Notes under the pieces: generated by a model
What the model saw: only the letters and a program-made list of their open reading frames with translations
What the model was told of the DNA's origin: nothing
Database searches by the model: none
Translations under genes and position numbers: made by a program
Part shown: one piece after another, positions 16,108 to 25,200 of the stretch
Layout: each line of letters begins with the position of its first letter
How positions within the stretch are numbered: position 1 is the first letter of the stretch
DNA from: Polaribacter sp. L3A8
Lineage (GTDB): Bacteria; Bacteroidota; Bacteroidia; Flavobacteriales; Flavobacteriaceae
Assembly: GCF_009796785.1 (NCBI RefSeq)
Contig: NZ_CP047026.1
Span: 4,074,501 to 4,138,500 of the forward strand
Length of the DNA: 64,000 nt
Direction of reading: 5' to 3'

Positions 16108-16707
16108 ATGGCTTACGATAAATTTGACGTACTAACAAGTACAGCATATCCTTTACCTACAGAGAATGTAGATACAGATCAAATAATTCCTGCTCGTTTC
16201 TTAAAAGCTACAGAGCGTAAAGATTTTGATATTAATTTTTTCCGTGATTGGAGATACAATGCAGACGGAACACCAAAAGCAGATTTTCCTTTAAACAAAG
16301 AAATTTATGCAGGTTCTAAAATATTAGTTGGAGGTAGAAACTTTGGTTCTGGTTCTTCTAGAGAGCACGCAGCTTGGTCTGTGTATGATTTTGGATTACG
16401 TTGTGTAATTTCATCAGCATTTGCTGATATCTTTAAAAATAACTGTTTAAACGTAGGGGTTTTACCTGTACAAGTTTCAGCTGAATTTGCAGATACTTTA
16501 TTTGCAGCAATTATGGCAGATCCAAAAGCAGAAATTAAGGTTGATTTACCTAATGAAACCGTAACGTTAGTTGCTACTGGAGAATCGGAAACTTTTGTAA
16601 TTAATACTTACAAAAAAGACAATATGATAAACGGTTTTGATGATATCGATTACTTAAAAAACATAGAAAACGAGATTACCGATTTTGCTAAAACAAGACC
16701 ATTTTAA
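16108..16707 (+). CDS. leuD: 3-isopropylmalate dehydratase small subunit
   Basis: This swivelling small subunit has 199 residues. It shows the conserved opening PLPTENVDTDQIIPARFLK, the active-site loop VGGRNFGSGSSREHAAWSVY and the NNCLNVGVLPV segment. It pairs with LeuC directly upstream. The 91-bp gap holds a palindromic repeat. The assignment is firm. Confidence 0.95.
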   Translation: MAYDKFDVLTSTAYPLPTENVDTDQIIPARFLKATERKDFDINFFRDWRYNADGTPKADFPLNKEIYAGSKILVGGRNFGSGSSREHAAWSVYDFGLRCVISSAFADIFKNNCLNVGVLPVQVSAEFADTLFAAIMADPKAEIKVDLPNETVTLVATGESETFVINTYKKDNMINGFDDIDYLKNIENEITDFAKTRPF

Positions 16708-16722
16708 TTTAAAAAAAAGTCT

Positions 16723-16796
16723 TTGACAAAATCAGACAAACATACAGGTTACTGCTTGTAATTTGGTATAAGAATGTCTGTCGGATTTTGTTGAAG
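16723..16796. repeat. hairpin repeat in leuD-leuA gap
   Basis: The arms TTTGACAAAATCAGACA and TGTCTGTCGGATTTTGTTGA pair imperfectly across a loop of about 35 bp. It resembles the TTCGACAAAATC-type interspersed palindromes of this lineage. It may act as an mRNA processing or stabilising hairpin between leuD and leuA, but nothing in the sequence proves that. Confidence 0.45.
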
Positions 16797-16815
16797 TGAT
16801 TTATGCTCTAAGTAA

Positions 16816-18336
16816 ATGACCAAGAGAAAGATTGAAATAATGGATACGACACTGCGTGATGGCGAACAAACATCAGGAGTGTCGTTTTCAGTTTCCGAAA
16901 AATTAACAATAGCAAAATTATTGCTCGAAGAATTAAAAGTAGATCGTTTAGAAATAGCGTCTGCCAGAGTTTCTGAAGGTGAATTACAAGCAGTTAAAAA
17001 AATAACTTCTTGGGCTACAGAGCATAATTTTTTAGAGAATATAGAAGTATTAACTTTTGTTGATGGTGGAAGATCTATCGATTGGATGATAGAGGCTGGC
17101 GCAAAAGTTCAGAATTTATTAACCAAAGGTTCTTTAAATCACTTAACACATCAACTTAAAAAAACACCAGCACAACATTTTGCAGATATTAAAGCAAATA
17201 TTGAGTCTGCTGCTTCGCATGGTATTAAAACCAATGTGTATTTAGAAGATTGGTCTAACGGAATGCGTAACTCTAAAGAGTATGTTTTCGAATATTTAGA
17301 TTTTTTAACAGCTCAAAATGTAGAACGTGTTTTATTGCCAGATACTTTAGGTATTTTAACACACGATGAAACTTTTAAATTTATAACAGAAGTTCGTGAA
17401 AAATACCCAACAACTCATTTTGATTTTCATGGTCATAATGATTATGATTTAGGAGTTGCCAATGTTATGGAGGCTGTTAAAGCAGGGGCAAATGGTTTGC
17501 ATTTAACCATAAATGGAATGGGAGAACGTGCAGGAAATGCACCAATGGCAAGTGTTATTGCTGTGATTAATGATTTTTTAAAGGATGTAAAAATCACGGT
17601 TAATGAGAAGGCATTAAATAAAATTAGCAAGCTTGTAGAAACCTTTTCAGGCTTTCGTATTCCTGTTAATAAACCCGTTGTAGGTGCAAATGTATTTACA
17701 CAAACAGCAGGAATTCATGCAGACGGAGACAATAAAAACAATCTTTATTTTAATGATTTAATGCCAGAACGTTTTGGTAGAAAACGTAAATATGCATTAG
17801 GTAAAACTTCTGGTAAAGCTAATATTCAGAAAAACTTACAAGATTTAGGGATTAGTTTAAATGATGAAGAGCTTAAGAAAGTTACTCAAAGAATTATTGA
17901 ATTAGGAGACAAGAAAGAAGTTGTTTCTCAAGAAGATTTACCTTATATAATTTCTGATGTTTTAGACAGTGATACAATAGAAAAACGTGTTGTTGTAGAA
18001 AACTATGTTTTAGGACATGCAAAAGGAATGAAACCATCTACAACTTTACAATTAAGAGTAGAAGGGGTGCAGTATGAGGCGCACGCACAAGGAGATGGGC
18101 AATTTGATGCCTTTATGAATGCATTGCGTAAATTGTATAAAAGACATAGTAAAAGAGATTTACCGTCTTTAATCGATTATGCTGTTAGAATTCCTCCAGG
18201 AAGTAATTCTGATGCCTTGTGTGAAACCATTATTACTTGGAGATTAGAAGAAAAAGAATTTATAACTCGTGGGTTAGATTCAGATCAAACAGTATCTGCA
18301 ATTAAAGCCACAGAGAAAATGTTGAATATAATTTAA
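16816..18336 (+). CDS. leuA: 2-isopropylmalate synthase-type enzyme (LeuA/CimA family)
   Basis: This 506-residue protein has an HMGL-like TIM barrel from residue 1 to about 270: DTTLRDGEQTSGVSFS for catalysis, DFHGHNDYDLG with the HxH metal site, and GERAGNAPMASV. A linker (FRIPVNKPVVGANVFTQTAG) leads to a C-terminal LeuA regulatory/dimer domain (about 390-506, RVEGVQYEAHAQGDGQFDAF). LeuA condenses acetyl-CoA with 2-oxoisovalerate. Citramalate synthase (acetyl-CoA plus pyruvate) has the same architecture. The operon with leuC, leuD and leuB favours the leucine role, but citramalate synthase is not excluded. Confidence 0.8.
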   Translation: MTKRKIEIMDTTLRDGEQTSGVSFSVSEKLTIAKLLLEELKVDRLEIASARVSEGELQAVKKITSWATEHNFLENIEVLTFVDGGRSIDWMIEAGAKVQNLLTKGSLNHLTHQLKKTPAQHFADIKANIESAASHGIKTNVYLEDWSNGMRNSKEYVFEYLDFLTAQNVERVLLPDTLGILTHDETFKFITEVREKYPTTHFDFHGHNDYDLGVANVMEAVKAGANGLHLTINGMGERAGNAPMASVIAVINDFLKDVKITVNEKALNKISKLVETFSGFRIPVNKPVVGANVFTQTAGIHADGDNKNNLYFNDLMPERFGRKRKYALGKTSGKANIQKNLQDLGISLNDEELKKVTQRIIELGDKKEVVSQEDLPYIISDVLDSDTIEKRVVVENYVLGHAKGMKPSTTLQLRVEGVQYEAHAQGDGQFDAFMNALRKLYKRHSKRDLPSLIDYAVRIPPGSNSDALCETIITWRLEEKEFITRGLDSDQTVSAIKATEKMLNII

Positions 18337-18343
18337 TACAATC

Positions 18344-18418
18344 TGTCATTCCGAAGGAAGTATGACTGAAGGAATCTTTTTAATTAACAAAGAGATTGCT
18401 TCGTACCTCGCAATGACA
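18344..18418. repeat. interspersed repeats in leuA-leuB gap
   Basis: Two short units are present: TGTCATTCCGAAGGAAGTAT running into GACTGAAGGAATC (18344-18376), and AGATTGCTTCGTACCTCGCA followed by ATGACAC (18391-18418). The second unit matches 14068-14093 and, in reverse orientation, 51601-51673. These fill most of the gap between the leuA stop and leuB start. Confidence 0.6.
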
Positions 18419-18437
18419 CAAAACAAAAAATAAAACA

Positions 18438-19493
18438 ATGAAATTAAATATCGCATTATTAGCAGGAGACGGAATAGGACCTGAAGTAATTGACCAAGCT
18501 GTAAAAGTATCTGATGCAATTGCTAAGAAATTTAACCACGAAATTACTTGGAAACCAGCTTTAACAGGTGCTGCTGCAATTGATGCAGTTGGAGAACCTT
18601 ACCCGGATACAACACATGATATTTGTGTGGCTTCAGATGCTGTTTTATTTGGTGCAATCGGTCATCCAAAATATGATAATGATCCTTCTGCAACGGTTCG
18701 TCCAGAACAAGGATTGTTAAAAATGCGTAAAAAATTAGGTTTATTTGCAAATGTTAGACCAACGTTTACGTTTCCTTCTTTGTTAGATAAATCTCCTTTA
18801 AAAAGAGAAAGAATAGAAGGAACTGATTTGGTTTTTTTACGTGAATTAACGGGAGGTATTTACTTTGGTGAAAAAGGTAGAAGAGATGAAGGAGAAACTG
18901 CTTTTGACAATTGTGTGTACACAAGAGCTGAGGTACAAAGATTGGCTGTAAAAGGTTTTGAATTGGCTATGACGCGTTCTAAAAAATTATGTTGTGTAGA
19001 TAAAGCCAACGTTTTAGAAACTTCTCGTTTATGGAGAGAAACGGTACAGGCTATGGAAAAAGATTATCCAGAAGTTGAGGTTACTTACGAATTTGTAGAT
19101 GCAGTTGCAATGCGTTTGGTACAATGGCCAAATAGTTATGATGTATTAATTACAGAAAACTTATTCGGAGATATTTTAACAGATGAAGCGTCTGTAATTT
19201 CTGGTTCTATGGGATTAATGCCTTCGGCTTCTGTAGGAACTGAAAATGCTTTATTTGAGCCAATACACGGTTCTTACCCACAAGCAACTGGTTTAAACAT
19301 TGCAAATCCAATGGCTACAGTTTTATCTGCAGCAATGATGTTTGAAAACTTTGGTTTACAAGAAGAAGGAAAAGCAATTAGAGCAGCTGTAAATAAAGCT
19401 TTAGATGCAGGGTTTGTTACTGAAGATTTAGCCGATGGCGGAAAAGCTTACGGAACGAAAGAAGTAGGAGACTGGTTAGCAAAAAATATCTAA
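18438..19493 (+). CDS. leuB: 3-isopropylmalate dehydrogenase
   Basis: This 351-residue NAD-dependent beta-decarboxylating dehydrogenase performs the last dedicated step of leucine synthesis. Motifs are LLAGDGIGPEVI at the N terminus, LRKKLGLFANVRP-type substrate loop (seen as MRKKLGLFANVRPTF), VDKANVLETSRLWRETV, NLFGDILTDEASVISGSMGL and the NAD-binding HGSYPQATGLNIANPMATVL. It is the last gene of the operon and a strong terminator follows at 19591. Confidence 0.95.
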   Translation: MKLNIALLAGDGIGPEVIDQAVKVSDAIAKKFNHEITWKPALTGAAAIDAVGEPYPDTTHDICVASDAVLFGAIGHPKYDNDPSATVRPEQGLLKMRKKLGLFANVRPTFTFPSLLDKSPLKRERIEGTDLVFLRELTGGIYFGEKGRRDEGETAFDNCVYTRAEVQRLAVKGFELAMTRSKKLCCVDKANVLETSRLWRETVQAMEKDYPEVEVTYEFVDAVAMRLVQWPNSYDVLITENLFGDILTDEASVISGSMGLMPSASVGTENALFEPIHGSYPQATGLNIANPMATVLSAAMMFENFGLQEEGKAIRAAVNKALDAGFVTEDLADGGKAYGTKEVGDWLAKNI

Positions 19494-19507
19494 GATTATC
19501 TATGTCC

Positions 19508-19527
19508 GTTCGAGCGCAGTCGAGAAC
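19508..19527. repeat. short palindromic repeat after leuB
   Basis: GTTCGAGCGCAGTCGAGAAC is a near-perfect palindrome of a type widely scattered in Bacteroidota intergenic DNA. It lies 15 bp after the leuB stop, before the terminator. Confidence 0.45.
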
Positions 19528-19590
19528 TTATTGGGGTTTTAAATCTTAAATAATTTATTCTTCTTTATGCAACGAGACTAAAAATATATA

Positions 19591-19622
19591 AAAAAAAGGT
19601 TCGCAATTTGCGAACCTTTTTT
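19591..19622. terminator. bidirectional terminator between leuB and mutS2
   Basis: The stem GGTTCGCA with TGCGAACC (19598-19617) has a 3-bp loop, A-run before and T-run after. It serves leuB on the plus strand and mutS2 on the minus strand. Confidence 0.85.
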
Positions 19623-19641
19623 AGTTTTAAAATGAATGTTA

Positions 19642-21855
19642 TTATTTTGTTTTTTTAGCTCGTTTTACTAACTCCAGTTTATCTGTGGTTGTTTTAGTCG
19701 TGAAAAAGCCATAGTTAATGGTTACTTTTTTCTTGTCAATTCTATCGATGGTACCTACAGAATTAGAACCAATTACTTTTACACTATCATCTATTTGATA
19801 TATGTATTCAGATTTTTCTTTGGCTATTTTGGCAGCTTCAATTTTCTTTTCCTTTCTAACTTCAATTACTTTTTGTAGTACTTCTTTTTCTACTTTTTTA
19901 ATAATTTCTTGTTGTTGTTTTTCTTCAACTTTGGCTTTTTGTTTTTGCGCTTTTGTTTTAGGCTGTAAAGGATTTTTCATTACTTGCTTTACTTTTAAAT
20001 CTGCAACCCATTTATTAAAATTAGTATTTAATTCCTTTTTATTGTTGGTCTGAAAGTATTTGTTAAGTAGCTCATTTGTTTTTCTACCTAAAGAAAGCAT
20101 CTTTTGGTTTTGGTCATACAGTTCTTGAAAACCAGACAATTTATCTTGCATGCGTTGTTCTTTTTCTTGCAAGTTATCGATGTGTTTTTGACCTTTACTA
20201 TGTTGGTTTTCTAGATTGTCAGAAGTTTTTTGTAATCTGTTTCGTTCTTTCTGTAGCTTAGAAATGGTTCTGTCTAAACGTACTTTTTCGGTTTCTACAC
20301 GTTTTTTTGCTTTGTTGATAATACTAAACGGAATTCCGTTTTTCTGTGCAACTTCAAACGTAAAAGAACTACCTGCTTGCCCAATAAATAAACGATACAA
20401 AGGCTCTAAAGTACGCTCATCAAACTGCATATTTGCATTGGTAACATTCTCTAATTCGTTTGCTAAAACTTTTAAGTTAGAGTAGTGGGTTGTTATAATT
20501 CCGAATGCTTTTTTATAATAAAATTCTTCTAAGAAAATTTCGGCCAAAGCTCCACCTAATTCAGGGTCAGAACCAGTACCAAATTCATCAATTAAAAACA
20601 AGGTGTTTTTACCACATTTGCGCAAAAAGTTACGCATGTTTTTTAAGCGATAACTATACGTACTTAATTGGTTTTCTATAGATTGATTATCTCCAATATC
20701 TGTTAAAATAGTATCAAAAATATAGGTTTGACTGCGTTCGTCAACCGGAATTAAAATTCCACTTTGTAACATAACCTGCAGTAAACCAATTGTTTTTAAG
20801 GTAATACTTTTTCCACCAGCATTGGGACCAGAAATAACAATAATCTGTTGCTTTTCATTTAACTCAATGCTCTGAGAAACCGTATGTAAATCTTGTTGTT
20901 TATTTTTTCTCCATAAAATGGGATGAAATGCATTCTTAAAATAAATCTTTTTTTCATTAGATATTTTTGGCAAAACAGCATTCATTTCATTTGCATATTT
21001 TGCTTTTGCTCCTACCACATCAATATGTATTAAAAACGAAATATATTCTTCTAATAAATATACATAAGGACGAATAGTTGCAGATAATGTGCGTAAAATT
21101 TTTACAATTTCTTGCTTTTCATCATATATTAAATTTTGATATTCTCTGGCATAAGCAAGCGTTGCTTGTGGCGCAATGTAAACGATGTTACCAGACTTTG
21201 AAGAACCTAATAAACTACCAGCTACTTTTTTTCTATGCATGGCAGAAACAGCCAAAACACGCTGATTGTCTACAACAGTTTCTTTAATATCATCTAAATA
21301 TCCTGCAGAAATAGCTTTGGATAAAGCACTAGAAAAACTTGCACCAATTTTACCACGAACATTATTAATATCCTTTCTTATTTGTTTTAATGCTTCTGAT
21401 GCGTTGTTTTTTACTTCCCCAGAAATATCAATTATTTTTTTGATTTCATCATCGATAAAAGTAGTGAATTCAATTTGTTGAGAAAGTTCGAAAAATGTAG
21501 GAAACTGAACTTGAAACTTCTTAAAAAATTTAATCAATTCGTTTACAGTAAGAGAAGTGGTTGCTATTTTTAAAAAAGCATCTGTTTCTACAAAGCTATT
21601 TTCTATAGCCAAACGTTTTATGTTTTCGGTAATATTATCGAAGCTGTGGTTTGGAACTCTATTTTCACTTTCAAAAGAAGACACGTATTCATTTACCAAA
21701 TACAATTCTTTAAAAAGTGTTTCTTTATCTGCTATAGGTTCAATTTCAGTAACTTTTTCTTTACCTAAACCAGAAATACAATACGCAGCAACGTGTTGTA
21801 AAACGGTAGAAAACTCTAAGTCTTGTAATGTCTTGGATGATATGTTTTTATTCAA
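19642..21855 (-). CDS. mutS2: MutS2-family ATPase without Smr nuclease domain
   Basis: The protein has 737 residues. The MutS core/lever region occupies residues 1-320. The ABC ATPase follows, with Walker A SGPNAGGKSITLKTIGLLQV, Walker B TLFLIDEFGTGSDPELG and ITTHYSNLK. A long charged coiled coil runs from about 500 to 680. The protein ends with a small SH3/KOW-like beta domain (SVKVIGSNSVGTIDRIDKKK) and a lysine-rich tail. The C-terminal Smr nuclease domain (LDLRG motif) of canonical MutS2, which is about 780 residues long, is absent. In other bacteria MutS2 suppresses recombination or rescues collided ribosomes. A short LytTR remnant lies just upstream. Confidence 0.88.
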   Translation of the reverse strand: MNKNISSKTLQDLEFSTVLQHVAAYCISGLGKEKVTEIEPIADKETLFKELYLVNEYVSSFESENRVPNHSFDNITENIKRLAIENSFVETDAFLKIATTSLTVNELIKFFKKFQVQFPTFFELSQQIEFTTFIDDEIKKIIDISGEVKNNASEALKQIRKDINNVRGKIGASFSSALSKAISAGYLDDIKETVVDNQRVLAVSAMHRKKVAGSLLGSSKSGNIVYIAPQATLAYAREYQNLIYDEKQEIVKILRTLSATIRPYVYLLEEYISFLIHIDVVGAKAKYANEMNAVLPKISNEKKIYFKNAFHPILWRKNKQQDLHTVSQSIELNEKQQIIVISGPNAGGKSITLKTIGLLQVMLQSGILIPVDERSQTYIFDTILTDIGDNQSIENQLSTYSYRLKNMRNFLRKCGKNTLFLIDEFGTGSDPELGGALAEIFLEEFYYKKAFGIITTHYSNLKVLANELENVTNANMQFDERTLEPLYRLFIGQAGSSFTFEVAQKNGIPFSIINKAKKRVETEKVRLDRTISKLQKERNRLQKTSDNLENQHSKGQKHIDNLQEKEQRMQDKLSGFQELYDQNQKMLSLGRKTNELLNKYFQTNNKKELNTNFNKWVADLKVKQVMKNPLQPKTKAQKQKAKVEEKQQQEIIKKVEKEVLQKVIEVRKEKKIEAAKIAKEKSEYIYQIDDSVKVIGSNSVGTIDRIDKKKVTINYGFFTTKTTTDKLELVKRAKKTK

Positions 21856-21867
21856 AAAAAATCGTTT

Positions 21868-22024
21868 TTATTTCGAACACAAATCTATAAATTCTTTTCG
21901 TTTGGTTTTAGAAACTGGCCCTCTTTTTTTATTCTCTAAAATTAGGTATCCTTCGTTCTCAAAATGACGTACTTTTTCTAGGTTTAAAATGTGAGATTTA
22001 TGACATATAAAATTTCATATATTT
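21868..22024 (-). pseudogene. LytTR DNA-binding domain remnant
   Basis: An open minus-strand stretch of 51 codons without a start codon, preceded by a TGA, reads FICHKSHILNLEKVRHFENE, then GYLILENKKRGPVSKTKRKE and FIDLCSK before a stop at 21868-21870. The HKSHILNL, GYLILEN and PVSKTKRKEF pattern is that of the C-terminal half of a LytTR response-regulator domain. The receiver domain and the first half of LytTR are missing. It lies 12 bp upstream of the mutS2 start. Confidence 0.65.
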
Positions 22025-22176
22025 ATTTTAGATGCTTGTAGTCAGTTTGTTTTGGGGATGTTTAATATTTATTTTATTTTCTTAAATCTTTATTTGTAAT
22101 TATAAATTGCATTATTTTATATAGATTTATTTGTAAACCTTTTAAAGAGTTGCATGTCTATATTGCTACGAAAAGG

Positions 22177-22216
22177 AAAAAACTCCATATCGTTTTTTAA
22201 GGATATGGAGTTTTAA
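22177..22216 (-). terminator. terminator of the LRR protein gene
   Basis: The arms AACTCCATATC and GATATGGAGTT (22181-22211) surround a loop of about 9 nt. The minus-strand transcript continues into a U-run. It lies about 45 bp after the stop at 22262. The DNA between the LytTR remnant and this hairpin (22025-22176) is AT-rich without features. Confidence 0.8.
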
Positions 22217-22261
22217 GATTTACAATTCTATTTTTTCTTTTCAGAATATTATAATTGATGA

Positions 22262-25200
22262 TTAATTTACAATCACTTTTTTAGTAGATGATTTGTCTTT
22301 ACTAACCAATTTAAATAAGTAAATACCTTTGGCTAAGTTTAAATTGGTAATTTCATTTTTACCAAGTATTATCTCTCTATTTTTAATTTCTTTTCCGGTG
22401 ATGTCATAAATAATTAAGGTAGCTTTTTCTAAAGAATTAATATTTATTTTACCATTTGTTGGGTTTGGGAATAAAGAAAATTCTAATGAATTATATTGAT
22501 CTGTGCTTAAAGAAGTACATTCAGCCTGGTTGTTTACAAAGTTAGAGGTAGTATCAATGTTAGTCCAGTTTAAAGTTGAGTACGCAGCGTCATCTACCTC
22601 AATACAAGTTAAGTTAGAATTATTTATAGTATTAAAAAGAGTAAAATTTGTGTTGTTTCCATTTTTAACATTTAATGAAGTTAATCCGTTAGACTGTGCA
22701 TCTAAAGAAGTTAATAAACTATGCGTACTTAAGTCTAAAGTAGTTAATAGATTATTGCTAACATTTAAAGTTGTTAAGGCTGTAAAAGCATTGATACCTG
22801 TTAAATCGGTTATGTTTTTATTAGAAACATCTAAATTAGTAATGGTATTTACGTTGTCTGTAAATACTTTGTTATCTGGTGTTCCAGTATCTAAACCAGC
22901 ATTTATTAAAGCCATTTCAAAATTATTATCAGGAATTGTAGTTTCTGTAGAAACTGCAGTATTATAAGTATTTGTAATTACAGGCGCATTATAATCGAAA
23001 TAAATATTTGCAGTTGTATCAAAAGCATCACCAATTACAGCGGTACTTTTTGGTTTTATTTTATAAAAAAGCCAACCATGACTAGCAGGCTCGTTACTAG
23101 TACTGTCTGCTAAATGTATGTTTTCGAAAATAAATTCTACTTTATTTGTATTAGAAATAGCAGTTCTGTAAGAATGGCTTGCCGAAATAGGAGTAAAAGT
23201 AGCCATGTCTAAATCGGTATCAATAATTTCCTTTACCACAATATTAATAGCAGATGCTGTACCTGTATTTTGAAAACGGACTCTATACGTTAAATCGTTA
23301 GGTACTTGTGCAGTACTAATTTTATCACCTTCAAAACAAACTACATCATTTGGGTCATAAGCATTTACAATAATATCAGAAAAAACATGTGTGTTATCTG
23401 TTGGAGTTGCATCACCTGTTAAAGGTGTAATTGTTGAGGTATAGCTAATTGTATCTCCTCCATTTACTGGGTTTGTAGCATCAATAGGTGTGTTAATAGT
23501 AAAGTATACATCTATAAAATTTTCTTCAAAAGGTTGTAAGTTGGTATAATTCCAACTTAAAGAATTGCTTGTTTGTGTATCTGGATTTACACTTGCGTTA
23601 TTAAATACTTCTTGGTTTTCATTAAAGTTTAAAGTAACCGTTCCGGATGGAATAATTGTAGAACCATTGTTTTTGTAAAAGATTCTTAAGTGCGTATCAA
23701 AACCAGGTCTAGATTCAGATGTTGTAAAAGAATACACTTCTACATCGTCTACTTGTGCATTTGCAGTAATACAAAAATCGATAACTTCTGTGTTACCAGA
23801 ACCCGTAAAATTAGTAGTTTGTGTAGTTGGTGTTGCTGTAAAAAATGATGGAAAATTTGGTATTAACGCAGTGTCTACATTTGTATCATTTATATAAATG
23901 GTATACGTACCATCTGCAGCACTAAAAGAAGAAGCACTAACATTTGTACTTGTAGCGTTAATTCTTGTATTTACAGATTTAGTATCTGCAGCATCACAAC
24001 CATCATTATTAAAATCAAAAGATACTGTACCTGTTATTGTATTCGAACTTACAGCCACAAAAGAACAGTATTCTGTAAAGTTCATGTGAGTATCGATACC
24101 GTTACCTAAACTTCCGGCAGCAACCAAAGCATCATCAACACAAATAGCATTTAAATTGGCATTATTTTTAGCGCTAAAAGTATTGTAAGCTAAAGAATTA
24201 GAATTTCCGTTTTTTAGATTTAAAGAGGTTAGTAAATTATTATTACAGTAAATTTTATTTAAACTAGAAAAATTATATAAATCTAATTCTGTAAGTAAGT
24301 TAGAAGAACATATAAAACTAGTTAGCGTATTTGTAGTTGTGGTATCTAAACTAGTAATCTGGTTATATGAACAGTCTAAATTAGTTAAAGCAGTATTAGT
24401 TAGTGTATTTAAAGAGGTAAGGTTATTGTTAGCACAAGACAAGGCTGTTAAACTTATATTTGCAGAAACATCAAGTATATTTAAGTTGTTATTGCTACAG
24501 TTTAAAGAAGTTAAATTTATAGAGGAACCTAAGTTTAAATTAGGTAAACTATTTAAATTACAAACTAAGGTTTGTAAAGATGCTGTGGTTGGTAAAGTTA
24601 AACTAGTTAAAGAATTGCTAGATGCATTTAAAGTAACCAAACCAGAAGTAACCGAAGTATCTAAAGTTGTTAAGTTATTTTGATAACATAAAAGCTTGTT
24701 TAAAGTATTTGTTGTAGGCAAAGTTAAACTAGTTAAAGAATTTCCATAAACACTAACTTCTATTAACCCTGTTGCCATAGAAGCATCTAAGGTTGTAATC
24801 TGATTAACCGAAGAATAAATATGTGTTAAAGTGCTAGTGGTTGGTAGCGTAAGGCTATTTATAAGATTATGATGACTATTTAAAGTAATTAAAGCAGTGT
24901 TATTAGTTGCGTCTATACCAGTAATTTGATTGTAAGGACATTTTAAAGTAGTTAATGCAACCGAAGTAGAAATATCTAAGGCTGGTAATTGGTTGCGTTC
25001 ACAGTTTAAATTTTGTAATAAGGGGGTGTTGGTTAAAATTAAACTGGTTAATGAATTGTTATTTACAATTGCTGATGTTAATGAGGTCTGGTTAGATAAA
25101 TCTAAACTAGATAGCACATTTTGATTGGCTGTTAATGTTGTTAAAGAGGTTTGATTGGTTAAATCTAAACTAGCTAAGTTATTATTATTTACGTTTAACG

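Noticed and set aside
19802..21967. Several plus-strand frames opposite mutS2
   Set aside because: They are antisense shadows of mutS2 with skewed composition (Phe/Ser/Cys-rich) and no family features.
22900..24700. Regular repeats resembling a CRISPR or tandem-repeat array
   Set aside because: The periodicity is that of codons for leucine-rich repeats in one long open frame, without conserved direct repeats and unique spacers.
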